Below, in pieces: positions 8,543 to 17,493 of a stretch of 64,000 nt of DNA (its first letter is position 1; each line of letters begins with the position of its first letter). The position numbers and the translations under genes were made by a program. Under the pieces are notes generated by a model that searched no databases, had not been told where the DNA came from, and worked only from the letters and a program-made list of their open reading frames with translations. Source of the stretch: Glaciecola sp028401415 (lineage in GTDB: Bacteria > Pseudomonadota > Gammaproteobacteria > Enterobacterales > Alteromonadaceae). Location: the NCBI RefSeq assembly GCF_028401415.2, contig NZ_CP171821.2, forward strand, positions 2,356,001 through 2,420,000. The letters run 5' to 3'.

Positions 8543-10297
8543 ATGTCCCGCGTTATCAGTATCAGCAATATTGTTTCGAAACCTAGTGCACTCGCACGCA
8601 TCTATGTGTGGATTTTAGACCGATTGCTAGGTGTTGCAAAAATGAATAGGCTGTATCAACAGCATCAAATGCAGGGACTAAGCAAAGAGGCCTTTGCTGA
8701 TAAGCTCATCGACCTGTTGGAACTGGACATTTGCGGCCTTGAGGAACTTAAAGCTAAAATTCCCAAAAGCGGACCCGTTGTGATTGCCAGTAACCATCCC
8801 TTTGGCGGCATTGAAGGCGTAATTTTAGCGCGAGCCATTGGCCAAGTGAGGCCTGATTTAAAAGTTTTGGCGAACAAAGGATTGGGGATATTTCGTGAGC
8901 TCAAAGACTACTTTATTTTCACCAACCCTCTAGCACCTAAAGATCCGCGCAATGGCCCAAGTTTGCGGCAGTGTATCGCGCATGTAAAAAACGGGCATGC
9001 GCTACTTATTTTTCCAGCCGGGAAAGTATCATTTTTTGCCAAAGAACACGGCCAAATATCAGAGCACCCTTGGAACAAGGTACTAGGAAAGCTTATCAGC
9101 GCTGAAAATTGTGCCTACATCCCTGTTTTTATTAGTGGCCAGAATAGTCCGCTGTTTTACAGGGTAGAGCGGGTATTTTATAAAATGCGCATGTTGTTGT
9201 TAGGACGCGAATTACTCAACAAGACAGGTGCCAAAATTAACATCAACGCAGGCAACGCAATTTCCAGCAAACATATAGGCAGCGGAACAAAAGAGTTCAA
9301 AGCCGCATATGCACGCGCTTTGAGTTATGCGCAAGATTCGTCGTGGCGCTATGAATGGCCCGCAGATACCGTAGTAAGGCAAAAACCTCTCGCACAGCCG
9401 GTGGCCGCTGACATACTCAAACAAGAAATTTCATTGCTTCCTAAAGAGCAATACCTCACTCGCTTTAAAGGTTACGACGTTTACTATGCTTCTAAGCACC
9501 AAGCACCCATGGTCATCCATGAAATAGCGCGATTGAGAGAACTGGTTTTTAGGCAGCACAACGAAGGCAGCGGAGAGGCTATCGACACTGACCATTTTGA
9601 CGCAAGCTATACGCACCTTTTTATTGTGAATTCTGCGACCAGCAAAATCATTGGCGCATATCGCATGGGACAAACGGACAAAATACTTGCTCAAAGCAGT
9701 GTTGAGGGGCTCTACTTACACAAAATGTTTGATTTCAAAGAGTCTTTTTTGAACAGACAAACTCCTTGCTTGGAGATGGGGCGCTCATTTCTTATTCCTG
9801 AATATCAGGGGTCTTATCAAGGGCTCTTACTCTTGTGGCGAGGCATTGGCGCTTTTGTTTGCAAATTCCCTCAGTATCGAACCTTGTATGGAACCGTCTC
9901 AATAAGTAAATTGTACGATCCGCGCAGCGTAAGACTGATTGAAAGCTTATTGATACATGAAAGCACCCACGACGTTTTCCCGCGGGAGCGTTTTCATTTT
10001 AAAATGCACCCAGAAATTGAAGCATTCACAAACAATCATCTACACAATCTCGAGCAGAAGTCACAAGCGCTATCAGGTTTTTTGGCAGCCATTGAACATG
10101 ATGGAAAAGACATTCCGGTGCTGGCCAAGCAATATCAAAAAATGGGCGCTAAATTCCATGCCTTGGGTATCGACAGCAGCTTTAACCACACACCAGGTTT
10201 GTTGCTTAGTGTTGAATTAAGTAAGTCTCCTAAACGCTTATTAAAACAGTATTTGGGCGAAGGATATGAGGGCTATCTGCGCAATAAGGGAGAATAA
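8543..10297 (+). CDS. olsF: Fused O-acyltransferase/N-acyltransferase, OlsF-like (ornithine lipid synthesis)
   Basis: A 584-residue protein with two acyltransferase halves. The N-terminal half (about residues 50-270) is a PlsC/OlsA-type domain, with VIASNHPFGGIEG as the NHxxxxE-like catalytic block and LLIFPAGKVS as the second. The C-terminal half (about 310-480) resembles OlsB, the GNAT-like enzyme that N-acylates ornithine (ARLRELVFR, GAYRMG, CLEMGRSF.IPEYQGS). This order matches OlsF, a bifunctional enzyme shown in other bacteria to make ornithine lipids, a phosphorus-free membrane lipid. Ornithine as substrate is inferred from the family. The gene is alone, with no lipid-hydroxylase gene beside it. 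Confidence 0.8.
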   Translation: MSRVISISNIVSKPSALARIYVWILDRLLGVAKMNRLYQQHQMQGLSKEAFADKLIDLLELDICGLEELKAKIPKSGPVVIASNHPFGGIEGVILARAIGQVRPDLKVLANKGLGIFRELKDYFIFTNPLAPKDPRNGPSLRQCIAHVKNGHALLIFPAGKVSFFAKEHGQISEHPWNKVLGKLISAENCAYIPVFISGQNSPLFYRVERVFYKMRMLLLGRELLNKTGAKININAGNAISSKHIGSGTKEFKAAYARALSYAQDSSWRYEWPADTVVRQKPLAQPVAADILKQEISLLPKEQYLTRFKGYDVYYASKHQAPMVIHEIARLRELVFRQHNEGSGEAIDTDHFDASYTHLFIVNSATSKIIGAYRMGQTDKILAQSSVEGLYLHKMFDFKESFLNRQTPCLEMGRSFLIPEYQGSYQGLLLLWRGIGAFVCKFPQYRTLYGTVSISKLYDPRSVRLIESLLIHESTHDVFPRERFHFKMHPEIEAFTNNHLHNLEQKSQALSGFLAAIEHDGKDIPVLAKQYQKMGAKFHALGIDSSFNHTPGLLLSVELSKSPKRLLKQYLGEGYEGYLRNKGE

Positions 10298-10423
10298 AAC
10301 TCCCCTTCAGTAAAAGAAATCACAGTCTTGGGTCGCGTTATTATTGATTAATTTAACGAACATGCATCCAAATTAGCGGCCAATTGCATCTTATAAATAC
10401 ACTTTCCTACATAGACCGATGCA

Positions 10424-11524
10424 ATGAATCAATTAAACACCTATTTTACCACTGTGATTACGCTACTATTATTGGGCATAAGCACGAACATAAGTGCACA
10501 AACACCACAATTAAATACCGACAGATCTTCAATTGATGAGCACTTAGCTGCTTGGTTGACAGAGCATGACACACCCAGTGCTGCGGTAGCCATAGTGGTG
10601 GACGGTAAGCCTTTATGGGCGATCGTCGAGGGCGAGCAGTCTATAGGTAAACATGCGGATCACGCCACACTATACAATGTCGCTTCACTGGCCAAACCTG
10701 TGACAGCAGAGCTGGCCTTGCGCTTGAGTGTCGAGGATCATTCGTTTTTATCTGCTAACCCCAGCAAGTGGTGGGTTGACCCTGACATAGAAAACCATAA
10801 GTGGCTAGATTCTCTGCGTATTTCACATCTGTTGGCGCATCAAAGTGGATTGCCGAATTGGAGATATCAAACTGATGACTCCCTAAGGTTCTTGTTTCAG
10901 CCCGGCAGTGCTAGCGGATACTCGGGAGAAGGATATCAATACTTAGCGAAAGCCATCGAGCATAAATGGCAGCAGCCATTTGAACAAATGATGCAGGAGC
11001 ATGTTTTCGAGGCAGCCAGAATGTCCAGTACATCGTTCACCCAAACTGACTATTTTGCCGACCATATCGCTCATCCCAAAGGACGTAAGGGCGCCTATGG
11101 CAAACCTAGTATTCAAACATCATATGTCGCTGCAGACGACCTATACACAACGATTGATGACTTTTCAAAATTTTTGTCCTTCGTGCTACAAGGCAAAGCA
11201 TTGACGCAAGGTACAAGGTGGCAATTAGACTTTAATATGGCTGACAAACTATGTGCTTCTGGACGTTTAGGTCAGCATTGTCCTGACGAATTAGGCTTCG
11301 TTATGGGCTGGAGTAAACTCAGTTATCCAGATGCAACTTTTTACATCCAAGGCGGTGGCGATTGGGGTGAAAGGACCTTCGCCCTCATTTACCCGGACAT
11401 GAATCAAGCAATCGTGGTATTTACTAATGGCGCAAACGGCATGCATGTGATTAAGCGTGTCTTTGAATCCATATTACCTCACGAAGGATTGCTCGCGTTT
11501 TTAACGATGCAAACAGGCCAATAA
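10424..11524 (+). CDS. Exported serine hydrolase, beta-lactamase/PBP-like fold
   Basis: A 366-residue protein with a signal peptide ending near ISAQ. The class C beta-lactamase-related motifs are present: SLAK (Ser88 and Lys91) as SxxK, and YSG (in ASGYSGEGYQY) in place of YxN. A Gly-rich third element lies near QGGGDWGERTFA. Family members are esterases, D-peptidases or, rarely, beta-lactamases, and act in the periplasm. It begins a four-gene unit with a DUF6249-like membrane protein, a sigma factor and a small membrane protein, spaced 3 bases from the next gene. This suggests that its expression is tied to the sigma factor. Confidence 0.82.
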   Translation: MNQLNTYFTTVITLLLLGISTNISAQTPQLNTDRSSIDEHLAAWLTEHDTPSAAVAIVVDGKPLWAIVEGEQSIGKHADHATLYNVASLAKPVTAELALRLSVEDHSFLSANPSKWWVDPDIENHKWLDSLRISHLLAHQSGLPNWRYQTDDSLRFLFQPGSASGYSGEGYQYLAKAIEHKWQQPFEQMMQEHVFEAARMSSTSFTQTDYFADHIAHPKGRKGAYGKPSIQTSYVAADDLYTTIDDFSKFLSFVLQGKALTQGTRWQLDFNMADKLCASGRLGQHCPDELGFVMGWSKLSYPDATFYIQGGGDWGERTFALIYPDMNQAIVVFTNGANGMHVIKRVFESILPHEGLLAFLTMQTGQ

Positions 11525-11527
11525 CTC

Positions 11528-11902
11528 ATGAATACAGATATTCTATTTCCCTTAAGTTTTTTATTGATGATCTTTGTAGTAGTCAAGCTGCTGCTCGAGC
11601 ATCTTCTTAAACGACGCCAAATGCAGCAACAAACTTTGCAAAGTGCAATTGTGAGTGGAAAATCGATACCGGAGGAGCTTTGGCAGCGTTTTTTAATGTC
11701 GGTAGACCCTAAAAGGAATGATTTACGCAAAGCAATACAGTTCTTTGTATTAACCATTATTTTTTTGGGCATCGCAGTTTTGCTGCCTTTCGAAGAGCCC
11801 CATGCTCGCAGCTCACTGCTGGTAGTCGCCATGTTTCCTGCTGGTATTAGTGCGGTTTACTTTTGCTATTGGTTATTTTGGTACCCGAAGCTAAATGAGT
11901 GA
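11528..11902 (+). CDS. Small membrane protein, DUF6249-like
   Basis: A 124-residue protein with one N-terminal helix, a basic and glutamine-rich linker containing SIPEELWQRF, and two C-terminal helices. This layout resembles the DUF6249 family, small inner-membrane proteins that often sit beside ECF sigma factors. The function of that family is unknown; a role in signalling to the sigma factor is an inference from position. The stop overlaps the sigma factor start through ATGAGTGA. Confidence 0.6.
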   Translation: MNTDILFPLSFLLMIFVVVKLLLEHLLKRRQMQQQTLQSAIVSGKSIPEELWQRFLMSVDPKRNDLRKAIQFFVLTIIFLGIAVLLPFEEPHARSSLLVVAMFPAGISAVYFCYWLFWYPKLNE

Positions 11903-12434
11903 ATCTCAACTTGAGCTTCAGCTCATCGTTCGGGCTGCATCCGGTGAGCATTATGCCTACGAACAACTAGTAATACGATATCAAGCATTGGTGTATTCGG
12001 TGCTTCTGAACCTATGCCGCCACAGGAGTTTAGCAGATGATTTACTTCAAATGACCTTTTTAAAAGCGTGGGAAAAGCTAAACACATATCGCAACGGCTC
12101 CTTTCGGAGCTGGCTGTGCAAAATAGCGGTGAGGGAGTACCTTATGCATCAGCGAAAACATGCACGAGAGAATAAGCTGACTGAGGCGCTTGATCTCGGG
12201 GATGAAAACAGTGAAACCAAACGCGATGCAACTGAGTCTTCTTTAGATTTACAAAAAGCACTTGGTCTATTGCGCCATGAAGACGCTCAGCTCATTGTCA
12301 TGCATATTCAAATTGGCTTCACGCATTCAGAAATAGCCACCTTGATGAACATGCCGCTAGGAACCGTAAAGTCGAAAGTTCGTCGGGGACTGAACTTAAT
12401 ACAAAACACTTGGGAATCTAACAGTCATGAGTGA
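11895..12434 (+). CDS. RNA polymerase sigma factor, ECF-like
   Basis: A 179-residue sigma factor with region 2 (about residues 20-90, including SLADDLLQMTFLKAWEKL and SFRSWLCKIA) and region 4 (about 120-172, with the helix-turn-helix FTHSEIATLMNMPLGTVKSK). Regions 1 and 3 are missing, as in the extracytoplasmic function group. It should direct RNA polymerase to a small regulon, probably including its own operon. Start and stop both overlap the neighbours by eight bases with the same sequence ATGAGTGA, so all three reading frames are translationally coupled. Confidence 0.88.
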   Translation: MSESQLELQLIVRAASGEHYAYEQLVIRYQALVYSVLLNLCRHRSLADDLLQMTFLKAWEKLNTYRNGSFRSWLCKIAVREYLMHQRKHARENKLTEALDLGDENSETKRDATESSLDLQKALGLLRHEDAQLIVMHIQIGFTHSEIATLMNMPLGTVKSKVRRGLNLIQNTWESNSHE

Positions 12435-12723
12435 GTCGAACGTTAAAAGTACGCTAGAAAAAATGTTTAAAGAGCACGAACAGCATTGCTCAAGCAGTAT
12501 TTCGAGCTTGGCCTTATTTAAACACCTAAAGCAGCGGGAAAAACGCAGGCGTCAACATATGGCACTGTTTTGGGGATTTATCATGCTAAGCGCAGTAGTG
12601 TTATTAGTAAGCAACGTAAGCTTGGTAGATTCGATATTTTCTATACTCACGAACATGAGTCTTATGATGCTAATAGCAGTGGGACTTGTTGCGAGTATGT
12701 TTATCGCAGCAGTAGCGGATTAA
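12427..12723 (+). CDS. Small membrane protein, possible anti-sigma factor
   Basis: A 98-residue protein with a hydrophilic N-terminal part (about 1-40, ending in a KQREKRRRQ basic patch) and two adjacent membrane helices (about 44-65 and 72-95). An N-terminal cytoplasmic segment followed by a membrane anchor is what a minimal anti-sigma factor looks like, and it directly follows and overlaps the sigma gene. There is no HxxxCxxC zinc motif, so it is not a ZAS-type anti-sigma. The stop codon lies inside the 128-bp repeat that recurs at 17494. Confidence 0.55.
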   Translation: MSESNVKSTLEKMFKEHEQHCSSSISSLALFKHLKQREKRRRQHMALFWGFIMLSAVVLLVSNVSLVDSIFSILTNMSLMMLIAVGLVASMFIAAVAD

Positions 12724-12845
12724 GCTATATAAGCTGCTATCGCTAATTCTTTTTGGTAAACGCAGCAATAATCACAACTCGCGTACCGTTGACTCGCCCC
12801 TCTTTATGCAGCGGATTTTATCACAGTCTAATATTACGCACCGGC
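12718..12845 (+). repeat. 128-bp direct repeat, left copy (decayed phnA tail)
   Basis: Aligns without gaps to 17494-17621 with a constant offset of 4776 and about 15 mismatches. It begins at the stop codon of the small membrane protein and contains, on the minus strand, a copy of the last 30 or so codons of the PhnA-like gene. In this copy the Ser-Glu codons after NIGL are replaced by two stops, while downstream codons still read RVNGTRVVIIAAFTKKN and stop. It is thus a pseudogene tail. It marks the left edge of the nhaD-lctP block. Confidence 0.85.
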
Positions 12846-12884
12846 ACTGGGCAGACAAACAAACTTGCGTGCGTGAGCTTAAAT

Positions 12885-14798
12885 TCACAAGCCACTGCCA
12901 TTGATTAACAAATGCACACCGATGCTGGCCGCATAACCCAGCGCAATCGCGGGTGTCCATTTGAGATGAGAAGCAAAGGTGTATACGCCTCGTGCGGTAC
13001 CTAACAGAGCAACACCCGCGGCTGAACCTATGGCCAGCATACTGCCGCCGACACCGGCTGTGAGTGTGACCAACTGCCATTGCTCAACTGGCATGACCGG
13101 ATCCATAGTGAGTACCGCGAACATCACCGGAATATTATCGACGATTGCGGATAGCACGCCCACCAGCGCATTTGCCCAAATAGGTCCGAGGTCGCTATAC
13201 ATCAGTTCGGAAATCATTGCCATATAGCCAAACTGGCTTAGCCCAGCAACGCACATAATTACGCCATAAAAAAATAATAAGGTATCCCATTCAGCGCGAG
13301 ATACACGTTCCATCACGTCAAACTCTTTCACATCGGCTCTTTCATCCGTCATGTCCTCAAACAATTCTACTGAACCAACAGTTTCGCCATTGTTATTGGT
13401 CACAGGCGCTGCGCTAAACATAAGATAGGCACCTGATTGACCAATATTTTCAAAGTAATTTGCGGCATCGTATGCTTTACCTTGAATCGGGTTGTCACGA
13501 TACAGGCCACCATAGTGCTGGCGCACGCCGACACCGGATTCATCGTCGAGCATAACATCCGCCAAAGTCGGCCGTTCGTCTTTATAAAACGCTTGCCAAT
13601 GATTTTTTGTGCCGATCATGTCTGAGGCCTTGATGCCAGTAAGCTCTTCCAGAGCTGCATTCCAGTGAGTCACTTCGTGGTCGGTATTGAGCATAAACGC
13701 CGGATAGGGTTGGTCATTTAAATGTTCACCGATGTCCTGACCATAAGACTGCAATACGCTCAACGGGTTTTTATGCGCTTCACTGCGTCCTCCAAAAATG
13801 GAATCCGCCATTACAGTGCGCCCTTCGACGCGTTTTAAGTAAAACGAATACAGGCCCAAGTAACCCAAACCAAACATCATACCGGCCGCTGGTGGCAGGT
13901 GCAGAAAGCTGTGAAAACTTACGGCCGTGACTATAGTGGCAAGGAATAACACCATCATCACTTTTGCACCCAGTTTCATGCGCGCTTTTTCCTTTGTGGC
14001 CTGAGGTATGCCATCAGGAAGCGCGAAATGCATCAAGACTGCGGGCACCAACCAGTTGACCAGCGATGGTACAAACAGTGGCAAAAACTGCAAAAACTCA
14101 ACCTTACCTTTTTGCCATACCATTAAAGTGGTGATATCACCAAACGGTGAAAACGCGCCTCCGGCATTGGCCGCAATCACCACGTTAACACAGGCAATGG
14201 ATACAAATTTGATATCTTTGCCGCCAACGGCCATCACTACGGCACCCATTAACAATGCAGTGGTCAGGTTATCTGCTATTGGCGAAATCGTAAAAGATAG
14301 CGCGCCTGTCACCCAGAACACTTTCTTTAAGGAATAACCACGCGAGACAAGATAGGCGCGCAAGGCCTGAAATACATTACGGTCTTCAAGCGCGTTGATA
14401 TAGGTCATTGCGACTAACAGAAACAGAAACAGTTCTGCATATTCGATAATCGCATGGCGGATGGCGTAATGTGCTTGCTCTGATGCGCCTACATCATTAA
14501 ACGCCAGTGCCACCAGGATCCAGATAATACCGGCAGCAAACAGAACCGGTTTGCTTTTGAGCAGATGTATATTGTTTTCCAGCGGAACCAGTGCATAAGC
14601 CAAAACGAAAATGGCGATGCTGGCATATCCATAGAAGGTGGCACTGAGCTGAGGTATTTGTTCGAGTGCAGGTGTACCTGCCGCCTCTGCCATGGCAGCA
14701 AAAGGAAACAGCAACAAACTCAAAATAGTCGCAGCAATTGGCAAGCGGGAAGAACAAAGCTGAATACGAAACGCCGGAATACCCATATTAATATCCAT
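12885..14798 (-). CDS. nhaD: NhaD-type Na+/H+ antiporter with an inserted PAS domain
   Basis: The membrane parts are typical NhaD (ion transporter superfamily): FTISPIADNLTTALLMG and NAGGAFSPFGDITTLMVWQKG in the first half, AEWDTLLFFYGVIMCVAGL and IVDNIPVMFA in the second. NhaD exchanges cytoplasmic Na+ or Li+ for protons at alkaline pH. This protein has 637 residues against roughly 480 in ordinary NhaD. The excess lies at about residues 335-490, in one loop, and reads as a PAS domain: PAFMLNTDHEVTHWNAALEELTG, then GTKNHWQAFYKDERPTLAD and a C-terminal beta region ending ETVGSVELFEDMTD. A cleavable signal-like N-terminus precedes the first helix. Ligand and effect on transport are unknown. It diverges from the lactate permease. 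Confidence 0.9.
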   Translation of the reverse strand: MDINMGIPAFRIQLCSSRLPIAATILSLLLFPFAAMAEAAGTPALEQIPQLSATFYGYASIAIFVLAYALVPLENNIHLLKSKPVLFAAGIIWILVALAFNDVGASEQAHYAIRHAIIEYAELFLFLLVAMTYINALEDRNVFQALRAYLVSRGYSLKKVFWVTGALSFTISPIADNLTTALLMGAVVMAVGGKDIKFVSIACVNVVIAANAGGAFSPFGDITTLMVWQKGKVEFLQFLPLFVPSLVNWLVPAVLMHFALPDGIPQATKEKARMKLGAKVMMVLFLATIVTAVSFHSFLHLPPAAGMMFGLGYLGLYSFYLKRVEGRTVMADSIFGGRSEAHKNPLSVLQSYGQDIGEHLNDQPYPAFMLNTDHEVTHWNAALEELTGIKASDMIGTKNHWQAFYKDERPTLADVMLDDESGVGVRQHYGGLYRDNPIQGKAYDAANYFENIGQSGAYLMFSAAPVTNNNGETVGSVELFEDMTDERADVKEFDVMERVSRAEWDTLLFFYGVIMCVAGLSQFGYMAMISELMYSDLGPIWANALVGVLSAIVDNIPVMFAVLTMDPVMPVEQWQLVTLTAGVGGSMLAIGSAAGVALLGTARGVYTFASHLKWTPAIALGYAASIGVHLLINGSGL

Positions 14799-14948
14799 TA
14801 ATGAAGATTTTTTGTGTGCTAAATCGATAGTAAGCTAACAACACTAAATTGCGTTTACCATTCTACTTTGGGTGCAGATAAAACTGAGATGAACGCGGGA
14901 ATGATTTTTTCACGAACGATGCTTTTGCAACTTAATCAAGGTGGCAGT

Positions 14949-14984
14949 TGCGCTGACGGCGCGTAAGTGCCGAGAGTCAGCGCA
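14949..14984. promoter_or_regulatory. Strong hairpin in the nhaD/lctP divergent spacer
   Basis: Nine-base arms TGCGCTGAC (14949-14957) and GTCAGCGCA (14976-14984) enclose an inner GGC/GCC pair and an eight-base loop. No T-run follows on either strand, so it is not an intrinsic terminator. It lies about 150 bases upstream of nhaD and 200 upstream of lctP. It could be an operator or a structured leader. The rest of the 388-base spacer 14799-15186 is AT-rich and shows nothing else that I recognise. Confidence 0.4.
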
Positions 14985-15186
14985 CTGTAAATAGATTTCA
15001 TTTATAGTGTAAAGAAATCACATTAATAATCTCCAGCATACCAAGCGAGTTATTGTAATCACTTAACATAGGTGCAAAACCCTATTTGTTTCCAAAATAA
15101 GGCTCGGGAACAAGATAGTTGTTATCGTTATTAAAGAGCAAGCGTTCAGATTTCAATAGTTTACGAGACTTTTACAGTTAATAAAT

Positions 15187-16770
15187 ATGGTTCAATTGAT
15201 AGTTGCAAGTTTTCCCATTTTACTTCTGATTTTTTTAATGACGAAAAAACGCAGTATGGCATCTCAAGAAGCCATTCCGCTGTGTGCATTAGTCATATAT
15301 TTAATATCTTTGTTTTATTACCAGTTTCCAGCTATTGAAGTGCATGCAAAAATCATCAGTGGCTTACTAAGTGCTTTGACGCCGATCAGTATTATTGCGG
15401 GCGCTATTTTTCTATTTCGGTGCATGGAACATTCGGGCGCATTGGCACAGATCAAGGTTTGGCTAAACGGTGTAAGCACCCATTCTATCGCGCAGCTTAT
15501 GATTGTGGGTTGGGCGTTTTCATTCCTAATTGAAGGGATTAGCGGATTTGGAACACCTGCGGCAATTGCTGCACCAATACTCTTTAGTCTTGGTTTTCCT
15601 GCTGTAAAAGTGGCAGTTTTTTGTCTTATTCTTAACACAGTCCCCGTCACATTTGGTGCTGTTGGCGCCCCTATATGGTTTGGCATGTCGGTGATAAATA
15701 TCTCTGAAAACGACCTTGCCGGGATCGCAAAATCCGCTGCATTAATCAACGCAGCGATTGCGCCTTTCATTGTGATTTTAGGCCTACTTTTTGTGGTGGA
15801 AAAAGCAAGTATAGTGTTCAGAAACCTACTATTTATTATGCTCTCTATATTTGCCTGCACTTTGCCGTTTGTAATAGCAAGTCATTTTAGTATTGAGTTT
15901 CCAACCGTGATAGGTGGCACTGTAGGCATCGTGATCACAATTCTTCTCGCCAAATATTCGATAGGTATTGATTCCAAAGATGCTGAAGAAGATGATTCGA
16001 TTACAAAAATCGGCGGCCTAGCTTTATTAAAAGCCAGCTTCCCGCTATGGGGAACCGTGGTATTGCTATTTGTCAGTAGGATAGAAGAATTTGGGCTTCA
16101 ACAATTATTGCGATTATCCCAGCCAGCTCTTCAATTCGACATTCCATTGCTTGGAGAACTATCAATCAGTGTCTCTTTGGTTTTTACACTAAGCAACATT
16201 TTGGGCACACAAGAATCATGGAATCATAGCCTTTTGTATATTCCATCTATTTTGCCCTTTGTAGTCATCGGGTTTATGACGCTAATTTGGTTTAACAGTG
16301 CTTCTTCAGGACTAGCGCTTGAAGATACAAAAACTAAAATGAAGTATCCTTTTATCTCTCTTTTAGCCGCAATGGCCTTCGTAAATTTGATGATGATGGG
16401 AGAGGAGAAATCTGCTGTGCAGACAATTGGTTTGGCGCTGTCATCGTTTAGCCAAGAGTACTGGACATTTTTTGCACCATTCTTGGGGGCACTGGGTTCT
16501 TTCTTTTCGGGCTCAGCAACTATTTCGAACCTCACATTTGCCGGCATCCAACTCAGTATTGCTAAGCAATTATCATTGGATTCTCAGGCAATACTGGCTT
16601 TGCAAGCTGTTGGCGCGACAATGGGTAACATGGTCTGCATCAATAATATTGTAGCGGTCAGTTCGGTTCTTGGTTTGCATAATCGAGATGGGGAAATACT
16701 CAAGCGTAGTTTTTTAATACTGCTTGTTTATGGCGTAATGGCTGGTCTTTTTGGCATTCTAGTCTTGTAA
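15187..16770 (+). CDS. lctP: LctP family lactate permease
   Basis: A 527-residue protein with about 12-14 membrane helices. It carries the family hallmark around residues 115-165: EGISGFGTPAAIAAPILFSL and VPVTFGAVGAPIWFGM. The C-terminal part has FSGSATISNLTFAGIQ and GNMVCINNIVAV, also typical. Members import L- or D-lactate or glycolate with protons across the inner membrane. No lactate dehydrogenase (lldD, lldEFG, dld) lies nearby, so the substrate is inferred from the family only. The C-terminal halves of E. coli relatives are similar in length (about 550). Confidence 0.9.
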   Translation: MVQLIVASFPILLLIFLMTKKRSMASQEAIPLCALVIYLISLFYYQFPAIEVHAKIISGLLSALTPISIIAGAIFLFRCMEHSGALAQIKVWLNGVSTHSIAQLMIVGWAFSFLIEGISGFGTPAAIAAPILFSLGFPAVKVAVFCLILNTVPVTFGAVGAPIWFGMSVINISENDLAGIAKSAALINAAIAPFIVILGLLFVVEKASIVFRNLLFIMLSIFACTLPFVIASHFSIEFPTVIGGTVGIVITILLAKYSIGIDSKDAEEDDSITKIGGLALLKASFPLWGTVVLLFVSRIEEFGLQQLLRLSQPALQFDIPLLGELSISVSLVFTLSNILGTQESWNHSLLYIPSILPFVVIGFMTLIWFNSASSGLALEDTKTKMKYPFISLLAAMAFVNLMMMGEEKSAVQTIGLALSSFSQEYWTFFAPFLGALGSFFSGSATISNLTFAGIQLSIAKQLSLDSQAILALQAVGATMGNMVCINNIVAVSSVLGLHNRDGEILKRSFLILLVYGVMAGLFGILVL

Positions 16771-16857
16771 CTCCAGTATTTGCTGTGATTGACTACTGTT
16801 TCAATATGATTAAGTTTAATAAACCGTTAATTTGGAACAATTGGAAGGAATGCAGTT

Positions 16858-16971
16858 TTGTATTGGTTTTTTGTACTTTTAGCGCTAATGATAACAGTGA
16901 TCATAGTCGCATTATTAGGCATGCGATTTCGCGCTCCAAAACATGAAGGGGATAGCTATCGAACCTTATGA
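16858..16971 (+). CDS. Possible 37-residue single-span membrane protein (TTG start)
   Basis: A TTG at 16858 is preceded at eight bases by AAGGA. The frame encodes YWFFVLLALMITVIIVALLG as a membrane helix, then a short basic and polar tail (MRFRAPKHEGDSYRTL) and a stop. Helix first, basic residues just after, and polar end is the normal layout of a small inner-membrane protein. It lies 87 bases after lctP and may be cotranscribed with it. No homology can be claimed. Too short and TTG-started, so gene finders would miss it. Confidence 0.45.
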   Translation: MYWFFVLLALMITVIIVALLGMRFRAPKHEGDSYRTL

Positions 16972-17493
16972 AAAAGTTAAGCGTTCGAGGCTAACATATA
17001 TCAGCATTAGTTGAAAATTACTCAGAACCAATGCAGTGTGTTTTAATTTTTCGATTGCTGAGTGCAGCGCCAGCAAATGGGGGCGATTTATTCTCTATCA
17101 CTAAAATGTTGGCAACCCCACTCGACCCAGCCCCCACATCGGTCAGCGATACGGTCAAACGACGGTTGTAGAAGACTCAAGGTCATAAAGCTTTACCAAT
17201 TGACACAACAACTTAGTTTCAAGGCGATGCCGTATGTACTTTTGTTGTTGTGGTATTTCCAGCAAAACCCTTTGTTCTTGGAAAGTGGCATTCAAGGATG
17301 TCGAACAAGCACCTAAAAATCTTTAATGGCAAGATACTCGCTAAAGCGCCACTTCAACAATTTAAGTTCCCAGATATGCTTATAGCACAAACCCTCTATC
17401 CAAAACCGATACGAATGACGATTATTTGTCTAAAGCCGACTGCCAGGTCAGAACGTTCAAGCAAAAGTGTCAGATTAGATATGAGCCTTTACC
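16972..17493. other. Intergenic stretch without a recognisable gene
   Basis: About 520 bases between the small membrane ORF and the right-hand 128-bp repeat. Two plus-strand open frames (17062-17316, 17250-17522) have no coding character: mixed composition, no motif and no ribosome site. I see no terminator, tRNA or repeat here. It may hold remnants of a lost gene. Confidence 0.5.

Noticed and set aside
12772..13080. Minus-strand open frame of 102 residues overlapping the nhaD 3' end
   Set aside because: It is a shadow of nhaD fused by chance to the decayed phnA tail.
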